Positions 1-8,173 of a stretch of 55,971 bases of DNA are shown piece by piece; the first letter of the stretch is position 1, and each line of letters starts with the position of its first letter. Under the pieces are notes generated by a model. The model saw only the letters and a list, made by a program, of their open reading frames with translations, ran no database searches and was not told the origin of the DNA. The stretch comes from Sphingomonas aurea. GTDB lineage: Bacteria; Pseudomonadota; Alphaproteobacteria; Sphingomonadales; Sphingomonadaceae. A program made the position numbers and the translations under genes. The DNA lies in assembly GCF_030678875.1 (NCBI RefSeq), contig NZ_JAUUDS010000012.1, positions 1 to 55,971 of the forward strand. The letters run 5' to 3'.

Positions 1-82
1 GCCCCCTCCTTCGAGAAGACCCGCGATCTGGTTTTCGGCGACCGCTGCAAGAACCATCCGGTCCATCGCTGCGGTGAGAGGG

Positions 83-111
83 CCTATATGGGGCGGTCTT
101 TTGCCCGTCAA
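83..111 (-). promoter_or_regulatory. Strong sigma-70-type promoter reading out of the left edge
   Basis: On the minus strand TTGACG (complement of 106-111) is followed after exactly 17 bases by TATAGG (complement of 83-88). Transcription would start near base 76 and run leftward. No ribosome-binding site or convincing reading frame follows. A minus-strand ATG at 56-58 stays open to the edge, but its peptide resembles nothing recognised. A promoter this close to consensus, plus a window edge that looks like a contig end, suggests an rRNA or other stable-RNA operon just outside. The promoter is seen; its target is inferred. Confidence 0.6.
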
Positions 112-242
112 ATGCTTTTTTGCGTTTTTGTTGCGGTGCGAGTGATTATTCGTGTCGGTCAGGAACCCGGCGGTGTTGCCGGCGCTTCCCCTGATCGCCG
201 TGGCGCACCTGCTGCGGCGCGGGACATCCCAGGAGCATGACG

Positions 243-1598
243 ATGGGCGAGCGGCGGTGCGACGTGGCGGTGATCGGCGCCGGGACGGCAGGGCTGAAAG
301 CCTATAAGGCGGCAACTGCCCGTGGTGCCGATGTGCTGCTGATCGAGCGCGGCGAGGGCGGATCAACCTGTACCCGTGTCGGCTGCATGCCTTCCAAGCT
401 GCTGCTCGCCGCCGGCAACGCCGCTGCCGCCGGACGTCGCGCATCGACGTTCGGAGTCCATGCCGAGCCGGTCGTCGATGGCGAGGCGGTGCTCCGCCGC
501 CTGCGCGCCGAACGCGACCGGTTCGTCCGCTCGGTCCTCGACGAGTATCACGCCATTCCTGCCGAACGCCGCCTGCACGGCGAGGCCCGCTTCACCGGGC
601 CGGACACCCTGTCGGTCGGCGATACCATCGTTCATGCCGGCGCGATCGTCATCGCCACCGGCGCCACGCCGACCATTCCCGACAGCCTTGCGCCTGTCCG
701 CGACCGCGTTCGCACACACGATACCATCTTCGAGATCGAAGCCCTCCCCGCCCGCCTCGCCGTACTAGGGGCAGGGCCGGTCGGGATCGAACTGGCCCAA
801 GCCTTTGCCCGGCTCGGCTGCACCGTGACCGTGATCGACGACGGCGATTCGATTGGCGCGTTGGCCGACCCCGAATCCGGTAAGGCCGCGATCGCGGCAC
901 TGGCGGCGGAAGTCGACCTGCGACTCGGCGTCGAGGTGACCGCCAGCCCTGTCGAGGGCGGCGCCCGGCTCCAGTGGACCGGCAAGAGCGAGGGCGCGGT
1001 GACGGTGGACATGATCCTCGCGGCGACCGGACGACCGCCGTCGCTCGACTCGCTGAACCTCGCGGCGACCGGACTGGACCTGGACGATCACGGCGTTCCG
1101 CTGTTCGACCGGGCTTCGCGACGCTGCGGATCGTCCTCGATCTTCATCGCCGGCGACGTCGGCGTATGGCGCCCGGTGCTGCACGAGGCGGCGCGCGGCG
1201 GGCACATCGCCGGCCAGGTCGCGGCAGGCGGCGAGGCGTCGCGAGTGCTCCCGAACCTCGCCATGACCTTTACCGAGCCGAACCTGGTAGAGGTCGGCTG
1301 CGCCTTCGCCGATCTGCCCGATGGCCATCGCATCGGCCAGACGATGATGTGCGATAATGGGCGCGCGACGATCGAGGCGCAGGCATTGGGCCTGGTCCGG
1401 CTCTATGGCGATGCGACGGGCAGGCTGATCGGCGCCTCGATCGTGGCGCATGGCGGCGAGCATCTGGGGCAGCTGGTCGCGCTCGGCATCGATCGCGGAA
1501 TCAGCGCCGCCGATTTCGCCGACCAGGCCTGGTATCATCCGACCGTCGAGGAGGCGCTGCAGTCCGCCGCGCGCGATCTGGCCGGGATCGCGGACTGA
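243..1598 (+). CDS. Dihydrolipoamide dehydrogenase-like flavoprotein disulfide reductase
   Basis: This is an FAD- and NAD(P)H-binding pyridine nucleotide-disulfide oxidoreductase of about 451 residues, the usual length for the family. An N-terminal FAD-binding GAGTAG motif is followed by the redox-active disulfide CTRVGC with the MPSK tail. A second GAGPVG dinucleotide fold lies near residue 180, and the C-terminal HPTVEEAL holds the His-Glu pair that activates the thiol in lipoamide dehydrogenases. I start it at the second Met (243), because AGGAG at 231-235 lies 7 bases before it and only one base before the ATG at 237. No 2-oxoacid dehydrogenase subunits are nearby, so this may be a paralogue acting on another disulfide or on quinones rather than the housekeeping Lpd. 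It converges with the thioesterase downstream. Confidence 0.85.
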   Translation: MGERRCDVAVIGAGTAGLKAYKAATARGADVLLIERGEGGSTCTRVGCMPSKLLLAAGNAAAAGRRASTFGVHAEPVVDGEAVLRRLRAERDRFVRSVLDEYHAIPAERRLHGEARFTGPDTLSVGDTIVHAGAIVIATGATPTIPDSLAPVRDRVRTHDTIFEIEALPARLAVLGAGPVGIELAQAFARLGCTVTVIDDGDSIGALADPESGKAAIAALAAEVDLRLGVEVTASPVEGGARLQWTGKSEGAVTVDMILAATGRPPSLDSLNLAATGLDLDDHGVPLFDRASRRCGSSSIFIAGDVGVWRPVLHEAARGGHIAGQVAAGGEASRVLPNLAMTFTEPNLVEVGCAFADLPDGHRIGQTMMCDNGRATIEAQALGLVRLYGDATGRLIGASIVAHGGEHLGQLVALGIDRGISAADFADQAWYHPTVEEALQSAARDLAGIAD

Positions 1599-1604
1599 TC
1601 CCGT

Positions 1605-2006
1605 TCAGAAGAACCGGTCGATCACGCTGCGTGCGAGCCGCGCCGGACGCAAAGTCGCGGCATCGAGGCAGCACCAGCTGGAGCGCACCTCGGCCAGCAC
1701 TTCCTCGCCGCGGCGAATAATCGTCTCGTAGAAGGCGCGCGCGCCCTGCACCTTTTCCAGTACCACCGTGGCGATAACCTCGTCGTCGAGGAAGGCGGGC
1801 TTGCGATAAGTGATCTCGTGGCGGAGCGCGACCCACAGGTGCTCGGCCACCGCCTCGGCCGGCGCGAGCTTCTGCCAGTGGCTGACGACCGCGTCCTGCA
1901 CCCATTTCAAGTAGCTGGCATTGTTGACATGCCCCATGAAGTCGATGTCCGCGGGATCGACCGCGATCGCGAATTGATGGGGAAGCGCCGCCATGCGGTG
2001 CAGCAT
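1605..2006 (-). CDS. Acyl-CoA thioesterase, 4-hydroxybenzoyl-CoA/YbgC-FadM hotdog family
   Basis: A small single-domain hotdog protein of 133 residues or slightly fewer. The N-terminal active-site signature DPADIDFMGHVNNASYLKW, with the family Asp and the GHVNNASY helix start, is typical of the FadM/YbgC branch that hydrolyses acyl-CoA thioesters in the cytoplasm. The frame also opens at an internal Met (1994), which sits closer to where family members usually begin, so the first four residues are uncertain. AGGAGG on the minus strand (2020s) lies somewhat far upstream of both. It is convergent with the flavoprotein and divergent from the oxidase operon. The substrate cannot be read from the sequence. 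Confidence 0.8.
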   Translation of the reverse strand: MLHRMAALPHQFAIAVDPADIDFMGHVNNASYLKWVQDAVVSHWQKLAPAEAVAEHLWVALRHEITYRKPAFLDDEVIATVVLEKVQGARAFYETIIRRGEEVLAEVRSSWCCLDAATLRPARLARSVIDRFF

Positions 2007-2062
2007 AGCATGTCCGCCAGCGGCCTCCTAACACCAATGTCAGCAGACCTCGGCGCGCAATT

Positions 2063-2076
2063 ATGATCCACGTCAA
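2063..2076 (+). promoter_or_regulatory. FNR/FixK/Dnr-like binding site upstream of the oxidase operon
   Basis: ATGAT-CCAC-GTCAA matches the Crp/FNR-family consensus TTGAT-N4-ATCAA (with the common GTCAA variant) at all but one outer position. It sits about 90 bases before the first oxidase gene, where an oxygen-responsive regulator would act. The match is seen; regulation is inferred. Confidence 0.45.
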
Positions 2077-2167
2077 GGGAACGTCCGCGTCGTCACCTCG
2101 TTCGGCAAGATAGGGCCAGAACGGGAGTAAGGCCATCAAGGGGTTCTCGACCCGCTGCTGTCGTGCA

Positions 2168-3118
2168 GTGGGCATCATCATGCTCGCAGCCGCCGTGTCG
2201 GCGTGCAACCGCCACCAATCCGCGCTCGCCCCGTTCGGCGAGGAAGCGGCGAGTACGCGCGCGCTCACCATCGTCCTGCTGGTCGGTGCGGTCGTCATCG
2301 CCGCCCTCGTCGCCGGGCTGATGCAGCACGCGATCCGCACGCCGGGCGGGCGGCTGACGCATCGGCAGGGTATGCGGCTGGTGCTGTGGCTGGGGGCGAT
2401 CGTGCCGACCGTGACGCTGTTCGCGCTGCTCGCCGCGTCGCTGCCGCTGATGCGACCGGCACCGGTATCGGCCGCCGACCTGCGTGTCCGGGTGGAGGGC
2501 GAGCAGTTCTGGTGGCGCGTCGCCTATGCCGCGCCGGGTACCTCGCCGGTGATCGCCGCCAACGAGATCCGGCTGCCGGTCGGCCGCACCACCATGTTCG
2601 AGCTGGACGGGGGCGACGTGATCCACAGCTTCTGGATCCCCGGCCTTGCCGGCAAGATGGATATGATCCCCGGCCGCACCAACACGCTGGTCGCCCGTCC
2701 GACCAAGGCGGGACGCTATCGCGGGGTGTGCACCGAGTTCTGCGGGTTGAGCCATGCGCTGATGGCGTTCGACGTGATCGCGATGGAGCCGGCCGCGTTC
2801 GACGCCTGGCTGACTGCACAACGCCGCCCTGCTCCGCCACCCGCCGGCCGCGGCGCCGCCCTGTTCGCGCGCTACGGCTGTGGCGGCTGCCACAGCATCC
2901 GCGGTGTGGGGCCGGACAGCGCGATCGGCCCCGACCTGACCCATATCGGCAGCCGCCGGACGCTCGCCGCCGGCATCTTGCCGATGACGACCGCCAACCT
3001 CGCCGGCTTCATCCGCGATCCGGGCAGCACGAAGCCGGGCGTCCGCATGCCCGCCTTCCCGCATATGTCCGACGCCGACGCGGTGCAAATCGCGCGCTAT
3101 CTTGAAGGCCTGAAATGA
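2168..3118 (+). CDS. coxB: Cytochrome c oxidase subunit II with fused cytochrome c domain (caa3 type)
   Basis: This subunit receives electrons from cytochrome c and passes them through CuA to subunit I at the inner membrane. Two membrane helices (about residues 32-52 and 70-95) precede a cupredoxin domain with His153, Cys188, Cys192, His196 and Met199 as CuA ligands (VCTEFCGLSH). A C-terminal domain carries one heme c site, CGGCH at 238-242, with a distal Met in GVRMPAF. An AVSAC lipobox near residue 13 suggests a lipidated N-terminus. The start is doubtful. The only standard in-frame starts are GTG 2168 and ATG 2180, which leave a signal peptide without positive charge and without a ribosome-binding site. 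Upstream in-frame codons back to the stop at 2111 would encode a basic stretch. The gene overlaps the next by 4 bases. Confidence 0.92.
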   Translation: MGIIMLAAAVSACNRHQSALAPFGEEAASTRALTIVLLVGAVVIAALVAGLMQHAIRTPGGRLTHRQGMRLVLWLGAIVPTVTLFALLAASLPLMRPAPVSAADLRVRVEGEQFWWRVAYAAPGTSPVIAANEIRLPVGRTTMFELDGGDVIHSFWIPGLAGKMDMIPGRTNTLVARPTKAGRYRGVCTEFCGLSHALMAFDVIAMEPAAFDAWLTAQRRPAPPPAGRGAALFARYGCGGCHSIRGVGPDSAIGPDLTHIGSRRTLAAGILPMTTANLAGFIRDPGSTKPGVRMPAFPHMSDADAVQIARYLEGLK

Positions 3119-5691
3119 GCGCGTCCGCCCCCTCCTCGCCCGACGCCCTCTACGCGCAGGACCGTACCGACCAGAACGATCCGGCGATCCGCGCCGCGCA
3201 GGAGGAGCGGCTGCGTGCGGTGTGGAAGCCGCCCTCGGGCCTGTTCCTTCGCTGGACCGACGTGAACAACAACCGGGTCGGCGTGTGGTACACGCTGACC
3301 GCTTTCGGCTTCATGCTGTTCGCAGGCATCCTCGCGCTCATCATGCGCGCGCAGCTGGCGGTGCCCGACAACGATCTCGTCTCTGCCAACACCTTCAACC
3401 AGCTGTTCACGCTGCACGGCTCGACGATGATGTTCCTGTTCGCCGTCCCGATGTTCGAGGCGGTGTCGATCATCCTGCTGCCGCAGCTGCTCGGCGCGCG
3501 CGACCTGCCCTTTCCGCGGCTGTCGGCGTTCGGATACTGGAGCTTCCTGATCGGCGGGGTCTTCGTGACCGGATCGATCTTCTTCGATGCCGCGCCCGAT
3601 GGCGGCTGGTTCATGTATCCGCCGCTGACCACCCGTACCGACCTGTCCGGCCTCGGCGCCGACATCTGGATGCTGGGGCTATCCTTCATCGAGGTGTCGT
3701 CGGTCGCCGCCGCGGTCGAGCTGATCGTCGGCGTGCTGAAGTGTCGCCCGCCGGGCATGCGGCTGAACCTGATGCCGCTCTATGCATGGTACATCCTGGT
3801 CGTGGCGGTGATGATCCTGTTCGCCTTCCCGCCACTGATCGCGGGCGATGTGCTGTTCGAGATGGAGCGCCTGCTCGGCTGGCCCTTCTTCGATGCGGCG
3901 AAGGGCGGCGATCCGCTCCTGTGGCAGCACCTGTTCTGGATCTTCGGCCATCCGGAAGTCTATATCGTCTTCCTGCCGTCGATCGCGCTGTTCGCGATGC
4001 TGATCCCGACCTTCGCGCAGCGGCACCTGCTGGGCTATCCGTGGATCGTGCTGGCGGCGGTCGGCACCGCCTTCCTGTCGTTCGGCCTGTGGGTCCACCA
4101 CATGTTCGCGACCGGCCTGCCCAAGATCAGCCTGGCCTTCTTTTCAGCGGCATCCGAAGCGGTGGCGATCCCCACCGGGGTCCAGATCTTCGCCTTCATC
4201 GCGACCCTGTGGGCGGGCAAGGTGAAATGGGCGACGCCGCTTCTCTATGCAGTCGGCAGTCTCGCTATCTTCACCATCGGCGGGCTGACTGGGGTGATGG
4301 TGGCCGTGGCGCCGTTCGACTGGCAGGCGCACGACACCTATTTCATCGTCGCGCACCTCCATTACGTGCTGATCGGCGGCACGCTGCTGCCGCTGTTCGG
4401 CGGCCTCTATTATTACTGGCCGCTGGTGACGGGGAAGAAGCTGTCCGACCGGATCGGCCGCAGCGCATTTTGGGTCATGTTCGTCGGCGCCAACCTCGCC
4501 TTCTTCCCCATGCACCTGTCGGGGCTGGAGGGGATGCCGCGCCGCGTCTTCACCTATCCGGCCGAACTGGGGATCGGCGGCCTCAACCTGGCCTCGACGC
4601 TCGGCGCCTTCCTGTTCGCGGCGGGCGTGCTGATGATCTGCATCGACCTGTGCCTGTCGCCGACACGGCCCAAGGCGGCGCGAAACCCATGGCACGCCGG
4701 CACGCTGGAATGGCTCGCCATGCCCGAGGACGAGGACTGGGGCGTCCGCTCCGTGCCGCTGATCGAGAGCCGCTACCCGATCTGGGACCAGCCCGGCTTC
4801 GTCCAGAAGGTCGACGAGGGCCGCTACTTCCTGCCCGATGCCGAGGAGATGCGGCGCGAGACGATCATCACGTCGGTGATCGACGCCCGCCCGATCCAGG
4901 TCGCGCGCCTCGGCACGCCCAGCGTCATCCCGATGATAACCGCCGTGGCGCTCGGCAGCGTGTTCATCCTGACCACCTATCACCTCTACTGGTGGGCGCT
5001 GGCCGGCGCGATCGCGACGCTCGCCTGCGTCCTTACCTGGCTGTGGACCGGCACCGCCGAGATCCCGGAAAAGCCGGAAAAGCCGATCGGCCACGGCATC
5101 ACCGTGCCGCTCTACTTGTCCGGCCCCTCGGCGTCGGGCTGGTGGGCGATGTTCATCACCATGATGGCCGATGCCACCGCCTTTTCCGGCCTCGTCTTCG
5201 GCTATTACTTCTTCTGGACGATCCATCCCGATTTCCCGCCCGCCGACATGCCCGATCCGGGTGTGTTCTGGCCGATGGCCGCGCTCGGCCTGACCGTGAT
5301 CGGCTGGGCCGCGACGGTCGCCGCGCGCGAGATCCATGCCCGGGGGCAGGTGTCCGCCGCCCGCGCGCTGCTGGTGCTGGCGATCGCGGTGACGCTCGCC
5401 AGCCTAGCCGCCGGTCTGGCCGGCCCCTGGGCTGCGGGCATGCAGCCCAAGACCCATGTCTATCCCGCGATCGTCTGGACGCTGGCGATCTGGACCAGCG
5501 CCCATGCCGGCATCGGCGCGATCTGCCAGTCCTACACGCTTGCTCGCAGCCTGGGCGGCAAGATGACCCCCGCCTATGATGCCGACGTCCGCAACATCTC
5601 GGTCTACATGCACTTCCTGCTGTTCACCGCGATCGTTACCTACCTGACGATCGGCCTGTTCCCGCTGGCATCGGGGGGAGCGGCGGCATGA
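3115..5691 (+). CDS. ctaD: Cytochrome c oxidase subunit I fused to subunit III
   Basis: At 858 residues this is a subunit I (about 1-530) joined to a subunit III (about 655-858). The subunit I part has the heme-copper core: HGSTMMF near residue 102 (low-spin heme ligand region), GHPEVYI near 279 (CuB His and cross-linked Tyr, with the D-channel-type Glu), the HH pair in VHHMF and the HDTYFIVAHLHYV heme-ligand loop. The C-terminal part starts around YLSGPSASGWWAMF and has several further helices. It oxidises cytochrome c, reduces O2 to water and pumps protons. The ATG overlaps the coxB stop as ATGA, and the stop overlaps the next start the same way, so translation is coupled. Fusions of this kind are known in caa3-type oxidases. 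Confidence 0.93.
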   Translation: MSASAPSSPDALYAQDRTDQNDPAIRAAQEERLRAVWKPPSGLFLRWTDVNNNRVGVWYTLTAFGFMLFAGILALIMRAQLAVPDNDLVSANTFNQLFTLHGSTMMFLFAVPMFEAVSIILLPQLLGARDLPFPRLSAFGYWSFLIGGVFVTGSIFFDAAPDGGWFMYPPLTTRTDLSGLGADIWMLGLSFIEVSSVAAAVELIVGVLKCRPPGMRLNLMPLYAWYILVVAVMILFAFPPLIAGDVLFEMERLLGWPFFDAAKGGDPLLWQHLFWIFGHPEVYIVFLPSIALFAMLIPTFAQRHLLGYPWIVLAAVGTAFLSFGLWVHHMFATGLPKISLAFFSAASEAVAIPTGVQIFAFIATLWAGKVKWATPLLYAVGSLAIFTIGGLTGVMVAVAPFDWQAHDTYFIVAHLHYVLIGGTLLPLFGGLYYYWPLVTGKKLSDRIGRSAFWVMFVGANLAFFPMHLSGLEGMPRRVFTYPAELGIGGLNLASTLGAFLFAAGVLMICIDLCLSPTRPKAARNPWHAGTLEWLAMPEDEDWGVRSVPLIESRYPIWDQPGFVQKVDEGRYFLPDAEEMRRETIITSVIDARPIQVARLGTPSVIPMITAVALGSVFILTTYHLYWWALAGAIATLACVLTWLWTGTAEIPEKPEKPIGHGITVPLYLSGPSASGWWAMFITMMADATAFSGLVFGYYFFWTIHPDFPPADMPDPGVFWPMAALGLTVIGWAATVAAREIHARGQVSAARALLVLAIAVTLASLAAGLAGPWAAGMQPKTHVYPAIVWTLAIWTSAHAGIGAICQSYTLARSLGGKMTPAYDADVRNISVYMHFLLFTAIVTYLTIGLFPLASGGAAA

Positions 5692-6068
5692 GCAAGCGCC
5701 TGAAGCACCGCATCCGCCGCCTCGACGTCTCCTTGTGGACGCTGATCGTCCCGCCGACGGTGTGGGCGGTGCATTTCCTCTTCTCGTACCTCTGGGCCGC
5801 GCTCAACTGCGCCAAGGTCGGCGAGTTCGCGAAATTCCCCACCCTGTTCGCGGTCGGCACGGTGCTGGCGCTGCTCGTGATTGCGGCGGCGGGCGTCATC
5901 GCCTGGATCCAGTCGCGCATGCCCGGCGACGATCCCCCACACGAGAGCGGCACCGACGTCGACCGGCTGCGCTTCATCGCGACCTCGACCCTGCTGCTGG
6001 CCGGGCTCAGCTTCGTCGCGGTGATCTTCACCGCCACCCCCGTCCTGTTCCTGACGGACTGCCGGTGA
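5688..6068 (+). CDS. Small three-helix membrane protein of the oxidase operon
   Basis: A 126-residue protein with a basic N-terminus (MSKRLKHRIRR) and three hydrophobic segments at about 17-37, 53-73 and 100-120. No Cys pair, heme or copper motif is seen. It overlaps the oxidase fusion gene by ATGA and the following ctaG-like gene by GTGA, so it is made with the oxidase and probably helps assemble or stabilise it, in the place a subunit IV-like protein would take. I do not recognise a named family. The existence of the gene is well supported by the overlaps; its function is inferred from position only. Confidence 0.8.
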   Translation: MSKRLKHRIRRLDVSLWTLIVPPTVWAVHFLFSYLWAALNCAKVGEFAKFPTLFAVGTVLALLVIAAAGVIAWIQSRMPGDDPPHESGTDVDRLRFIATSTLLLAGLSFVAVIFTATPVLFLTDCR

Positions 6069-6646
6069 AGCGCGCAGGCGCCATCCTCGGCCTCGCGCTG
6101 CTGCCGCTCGGCTGGGCGGCGGCGGCCGGGGGCGGGATGACCGGGCATATGGTTGGACACATGCTGGCGGTCGCCGTCGCCGCGCCGCTACTCGCCTGGG
6201 GACTGATCGACGGACCGCTCGACCTTGCCCGCCGTGCGCCGCGCCTCGCCCGGCCAATGCCGGCGATGGTCGTCGAGCTGGCGGTGGTGTGGGGCTGGCA
6301 CCTGCCCGCCGCCCGCGCGCTGGCCGATGCCGGCGGCGTCGCGCTGGTCGTCGAGCAGGCGATGTTCCTTGCCGCCGGCCTGCTCCTCTGGGCCTCGGTG
6401 CTCGGCACCGGGCCAGAGCGTCGCGCGAGCGGGGTCGGCGCGCTCCTCCTCACCTCGATGCACATGACGCTGCTCGGCGCGCTGATCGGCCTCGCCCCCA
6501 GACCGCTCTATGCCCATGGCGACCACGCGCTAGCCGACCAGCAGTTGGGCGGCGTCGTCATGCTGATGGTCGGTGCCGCCAGCTATTTCCTCGGCGGCCT
6601 GGCAATGCTGGCGACGCTGCTGCGCCAGCGGGGAGCAACCGCATGA
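6065..6646 (+). CDS. ctaG: CtaG-type (caa3) cytochrome c oxidase assembly membrane protein
   Basis: A polytopic membrane protein of 193 residues starting at GTG, which overlaps the upstream stop as GTGA. It contains the family's His/Met-rich segment GGGMTGHMVGHML, then VVWGWHLPAAR, a helix with LLLTSMHMTLLGALIGLAPRP, and DQQLGGVVMLMVG. These conserved His and Met residues are thought to handle copper during caa3 oxidase maturation. It is shorter than the Bacillus protein but typical of proteobacterial caa3_CtaG proteins. It is unrelated to Cox11-type CtaG, which is not present here. The gene lies within the oxidase operon and ends with an ATGA overlap to the triheme cytochrome. Confidence 0.82.
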   Translation: MKRAGAILGLALLPLGWAAAAGGGMTGHMVGHMLAVAVAAPLLAWGLIDGPLDLARRAPRLARPMPAMVVELAVVWGWHLPAARALADAGGVALVVEQAMFLAAGLLLWASVLGTGPERRASGVGALLLTSMHMTLLGALIGLAPRPLYAHGDHALADQQLGGVVMLMVGAASYFLGGLAMLATLLRQRGATA

Positions 6647-7671
6647 CCATCCGCATCACCTGGGCGCGCGCCGTCGCCGCCATCGTCGGCCTCGCCGCTG
6701 CCGGGCTCCTGTTCGCCTGGTCGGGGGTGTTCAACATCGCCGCGTCGTCGGGTCACTGGCCGATCACCGACTGGTTCCTGCACTGGACGATGCGCAACTC
6801 GGTCCGCACCCACGCAGCCTTCTCCGCGCCGGACGACCCGACGGCACGGCAGGAGCTGGTCAGCGCCGCCGGCCATTTCGACGCCTCCTGCGCGGTCTGC
6901 CACGGCGCGCCCGGCCGCCGGCCCTCGACGGTGATGCAGGCCGCCACGCCCCCTGCCCCCGACTTGGCGATTAACGCGCGCCAGTGGAGCGACAGGCAGA
7001 TTTTCTGGATCCTCCAGCACGGCGTCAAATATACCGGCATGCCCGCCTGGGCGGTGCAGGACCGGCCAGACGAGGTCCGCCGCATGACCGCCTTCGTCCG
7101 CCGCCTGCCCGGTATGACCCCGGCCACGTATCGCCAGTTGACCGGCGACACCGCCGGTCCGGCGCTCGCCAGCTGCACCGGCTGCCACGGCACCGACGGG
7201 CGCGGCCGCGGCCAGCCCGACATTCCGGTGCTCGGCGGCCAGCACCCCGCCTATCTTCTCGCCAGCCTGAAGGGCTATGCCGCCGGCACCCGTCACAGCG
7301 CGGTGATGGGCAACGCCGCCGCGATCCTCGACGAGGCGGAGATGCGCGGACTCGCCCGCCACTTCTCCGCCCTGCCAGGCCTGGGCACCGCCGTCCCGAC
7401 CGGGGACGCCGCAGCCCGCACGATCGTCGAGCACGGCCTGCCCGACAGGCAGCTCCCCGCCTGCGCCAGCTGCCATGCGCCGGGCAAAGGCTATCCCGTC
7501 CTCGCCGGGCAGCGCGCCACCTATATCGCCCAGCGCCTGCGCCAGTGGCGCGGCGAGAAGGAGGTGGTCGACGCGCGCAAGAGCCAGGCGACCATGCCCG
7601 TCATCGCCCGTCGCATTCCCGAGGAGATGATCGATCCCCTCGCCCGCTATCTGGCCGGCGAAGCACGATAG
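6643..7671 (+). CDS. Membrane-anchored triheme cytochrome c
   Basis: A 342-residue protein with an N-terminal membrane anchor (about residues 8-28) and three class I heme c sites: CAVCH at 83-87, CTGCH at 178-182 and CASCH at 274-278. Likely axial Met residues follow each (for example GMPAWAV, and TMPVIA near the end). The first site is preceded by a domain typical of oxidase-linked cytochromes; the second and third resemble the c4-type tandem. It is the last gene of the oxidase operon (ATGA overlap) and probably carries electrons from the bc1 complex or other donors to the oxidase, or is a companion subunit. Periplasmic location is expected from the anchor and heme sites. Confidence 0.88.
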   Translation: MTIRITWARAVAAIVGLAAAGLLFAWSGVFNIAASSGHWPITDWFLHWTMRNSVRTHAAFSAPDDPTARQELVSAAGHFDASCAVCHGAPGRRPSTVMQAATPPAPDLAINARQWSDRQIFWILQHGVKYTGMPAWAVQDRPDEVRRMTAFVRRLPGMTPATYRQLTGDTAGPALASCTGCHGTDGRGRGQPDIPVLGGQHPAYLLASLKGYAAGTRHSAVMGNAAAILDEAEMRGLARHFSALPGLGTAVPTGDAAARTIVEHGLPDRQLPACASCHAPGKGYPVLAGQRATYIAQRLRQWRGEKEVVDARKSQATMPVIARRIPEEMIDPLARYLAGEAR

Positions 7672-7717
7672 CGCCCGTCGCCTCCCCTCCCTATGTGTCG
7701 GTGATGAGCATTCCATC

Positions 7718-8173
7718 ATGAGCGTCGCCTTTCGCCGTGAGAGCGACGAGGAGCATCTCGAACCCAAGTTCGAGCTGCCGATCCCGCCCGGTCCCAACCT
7801 GGTCACCGCTGCCGGCCCCGCGCTGCTCGCCGCGCGGGTCGCGGCGCTGGAGGCGCAGATCGACGCCGCCGCAGAGGACGATCGCGAGCCGCTGCGCCGC
7901 GACCTTCGCTATTGGAACACCCGCGCCGCGACCGCCGAGGTCGTCGGCCCGCCCGCCGACGACACGGTCGGGATCGGCAGCCGCGTGACGTTCCGCCTCA
8001 ACGGCCAGACCCGCACCGTCACCATCGTCGGGCATGATGAGGCGGACGCCGACGCCCGCATCGCCTATGCCGCCCCCCTCGCCCGCGCGCTGATCGGCAC
8101 GGGCGCCGGCGACCTCGCGGATTTCCAGAGCCGCGCGGACGCGATCGAGATCCTGTCGGTGGAGAACGACTGA
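7718..8173 (+). CDS. GreA/GreB-family transcription factor
   Basis: A 151-residue protein whose C-terminal half matches the FKBP-like GreA/GreB domain: VGIGSRVTFRLNG, followed by RTVTIVGHDEADADARIAYAAPLARALIGTGAGD. The N-terminal half has a short helical segment (residues 30-60) in place of the full coiled coil that enters the RNA polymerase secondary channel. It could therefore cleave stalled transcripts less well, or compete with GreA. An ATG at 7706 upstream is out of frame. The stop overlaps the next tiny gene by one base (TGATG). Not the housekeeping GreA, which is normally near carB. Function is inferred from family. Confidence 0.78.
   Translation: MSVAFRRESDEEHLEPKFELPIPPGPNLVTAAGPALLAARVAALEAQIDAAAEDDREPLRRDLRYWNTRAATAEVVGPPADDTVGIGSRVTFRLNGQTRTVTIVGHDEADADARIAYAAPLARALIGTGAGDLADFQSRADAIEILSVEND

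Noticed and set aside
1..58. Minus-strand peptide from ATG 56-58 to the left edge
   Set aside because: Too short, no ribosome-binding site and no recognisable motif; could equally be an RNA leader.
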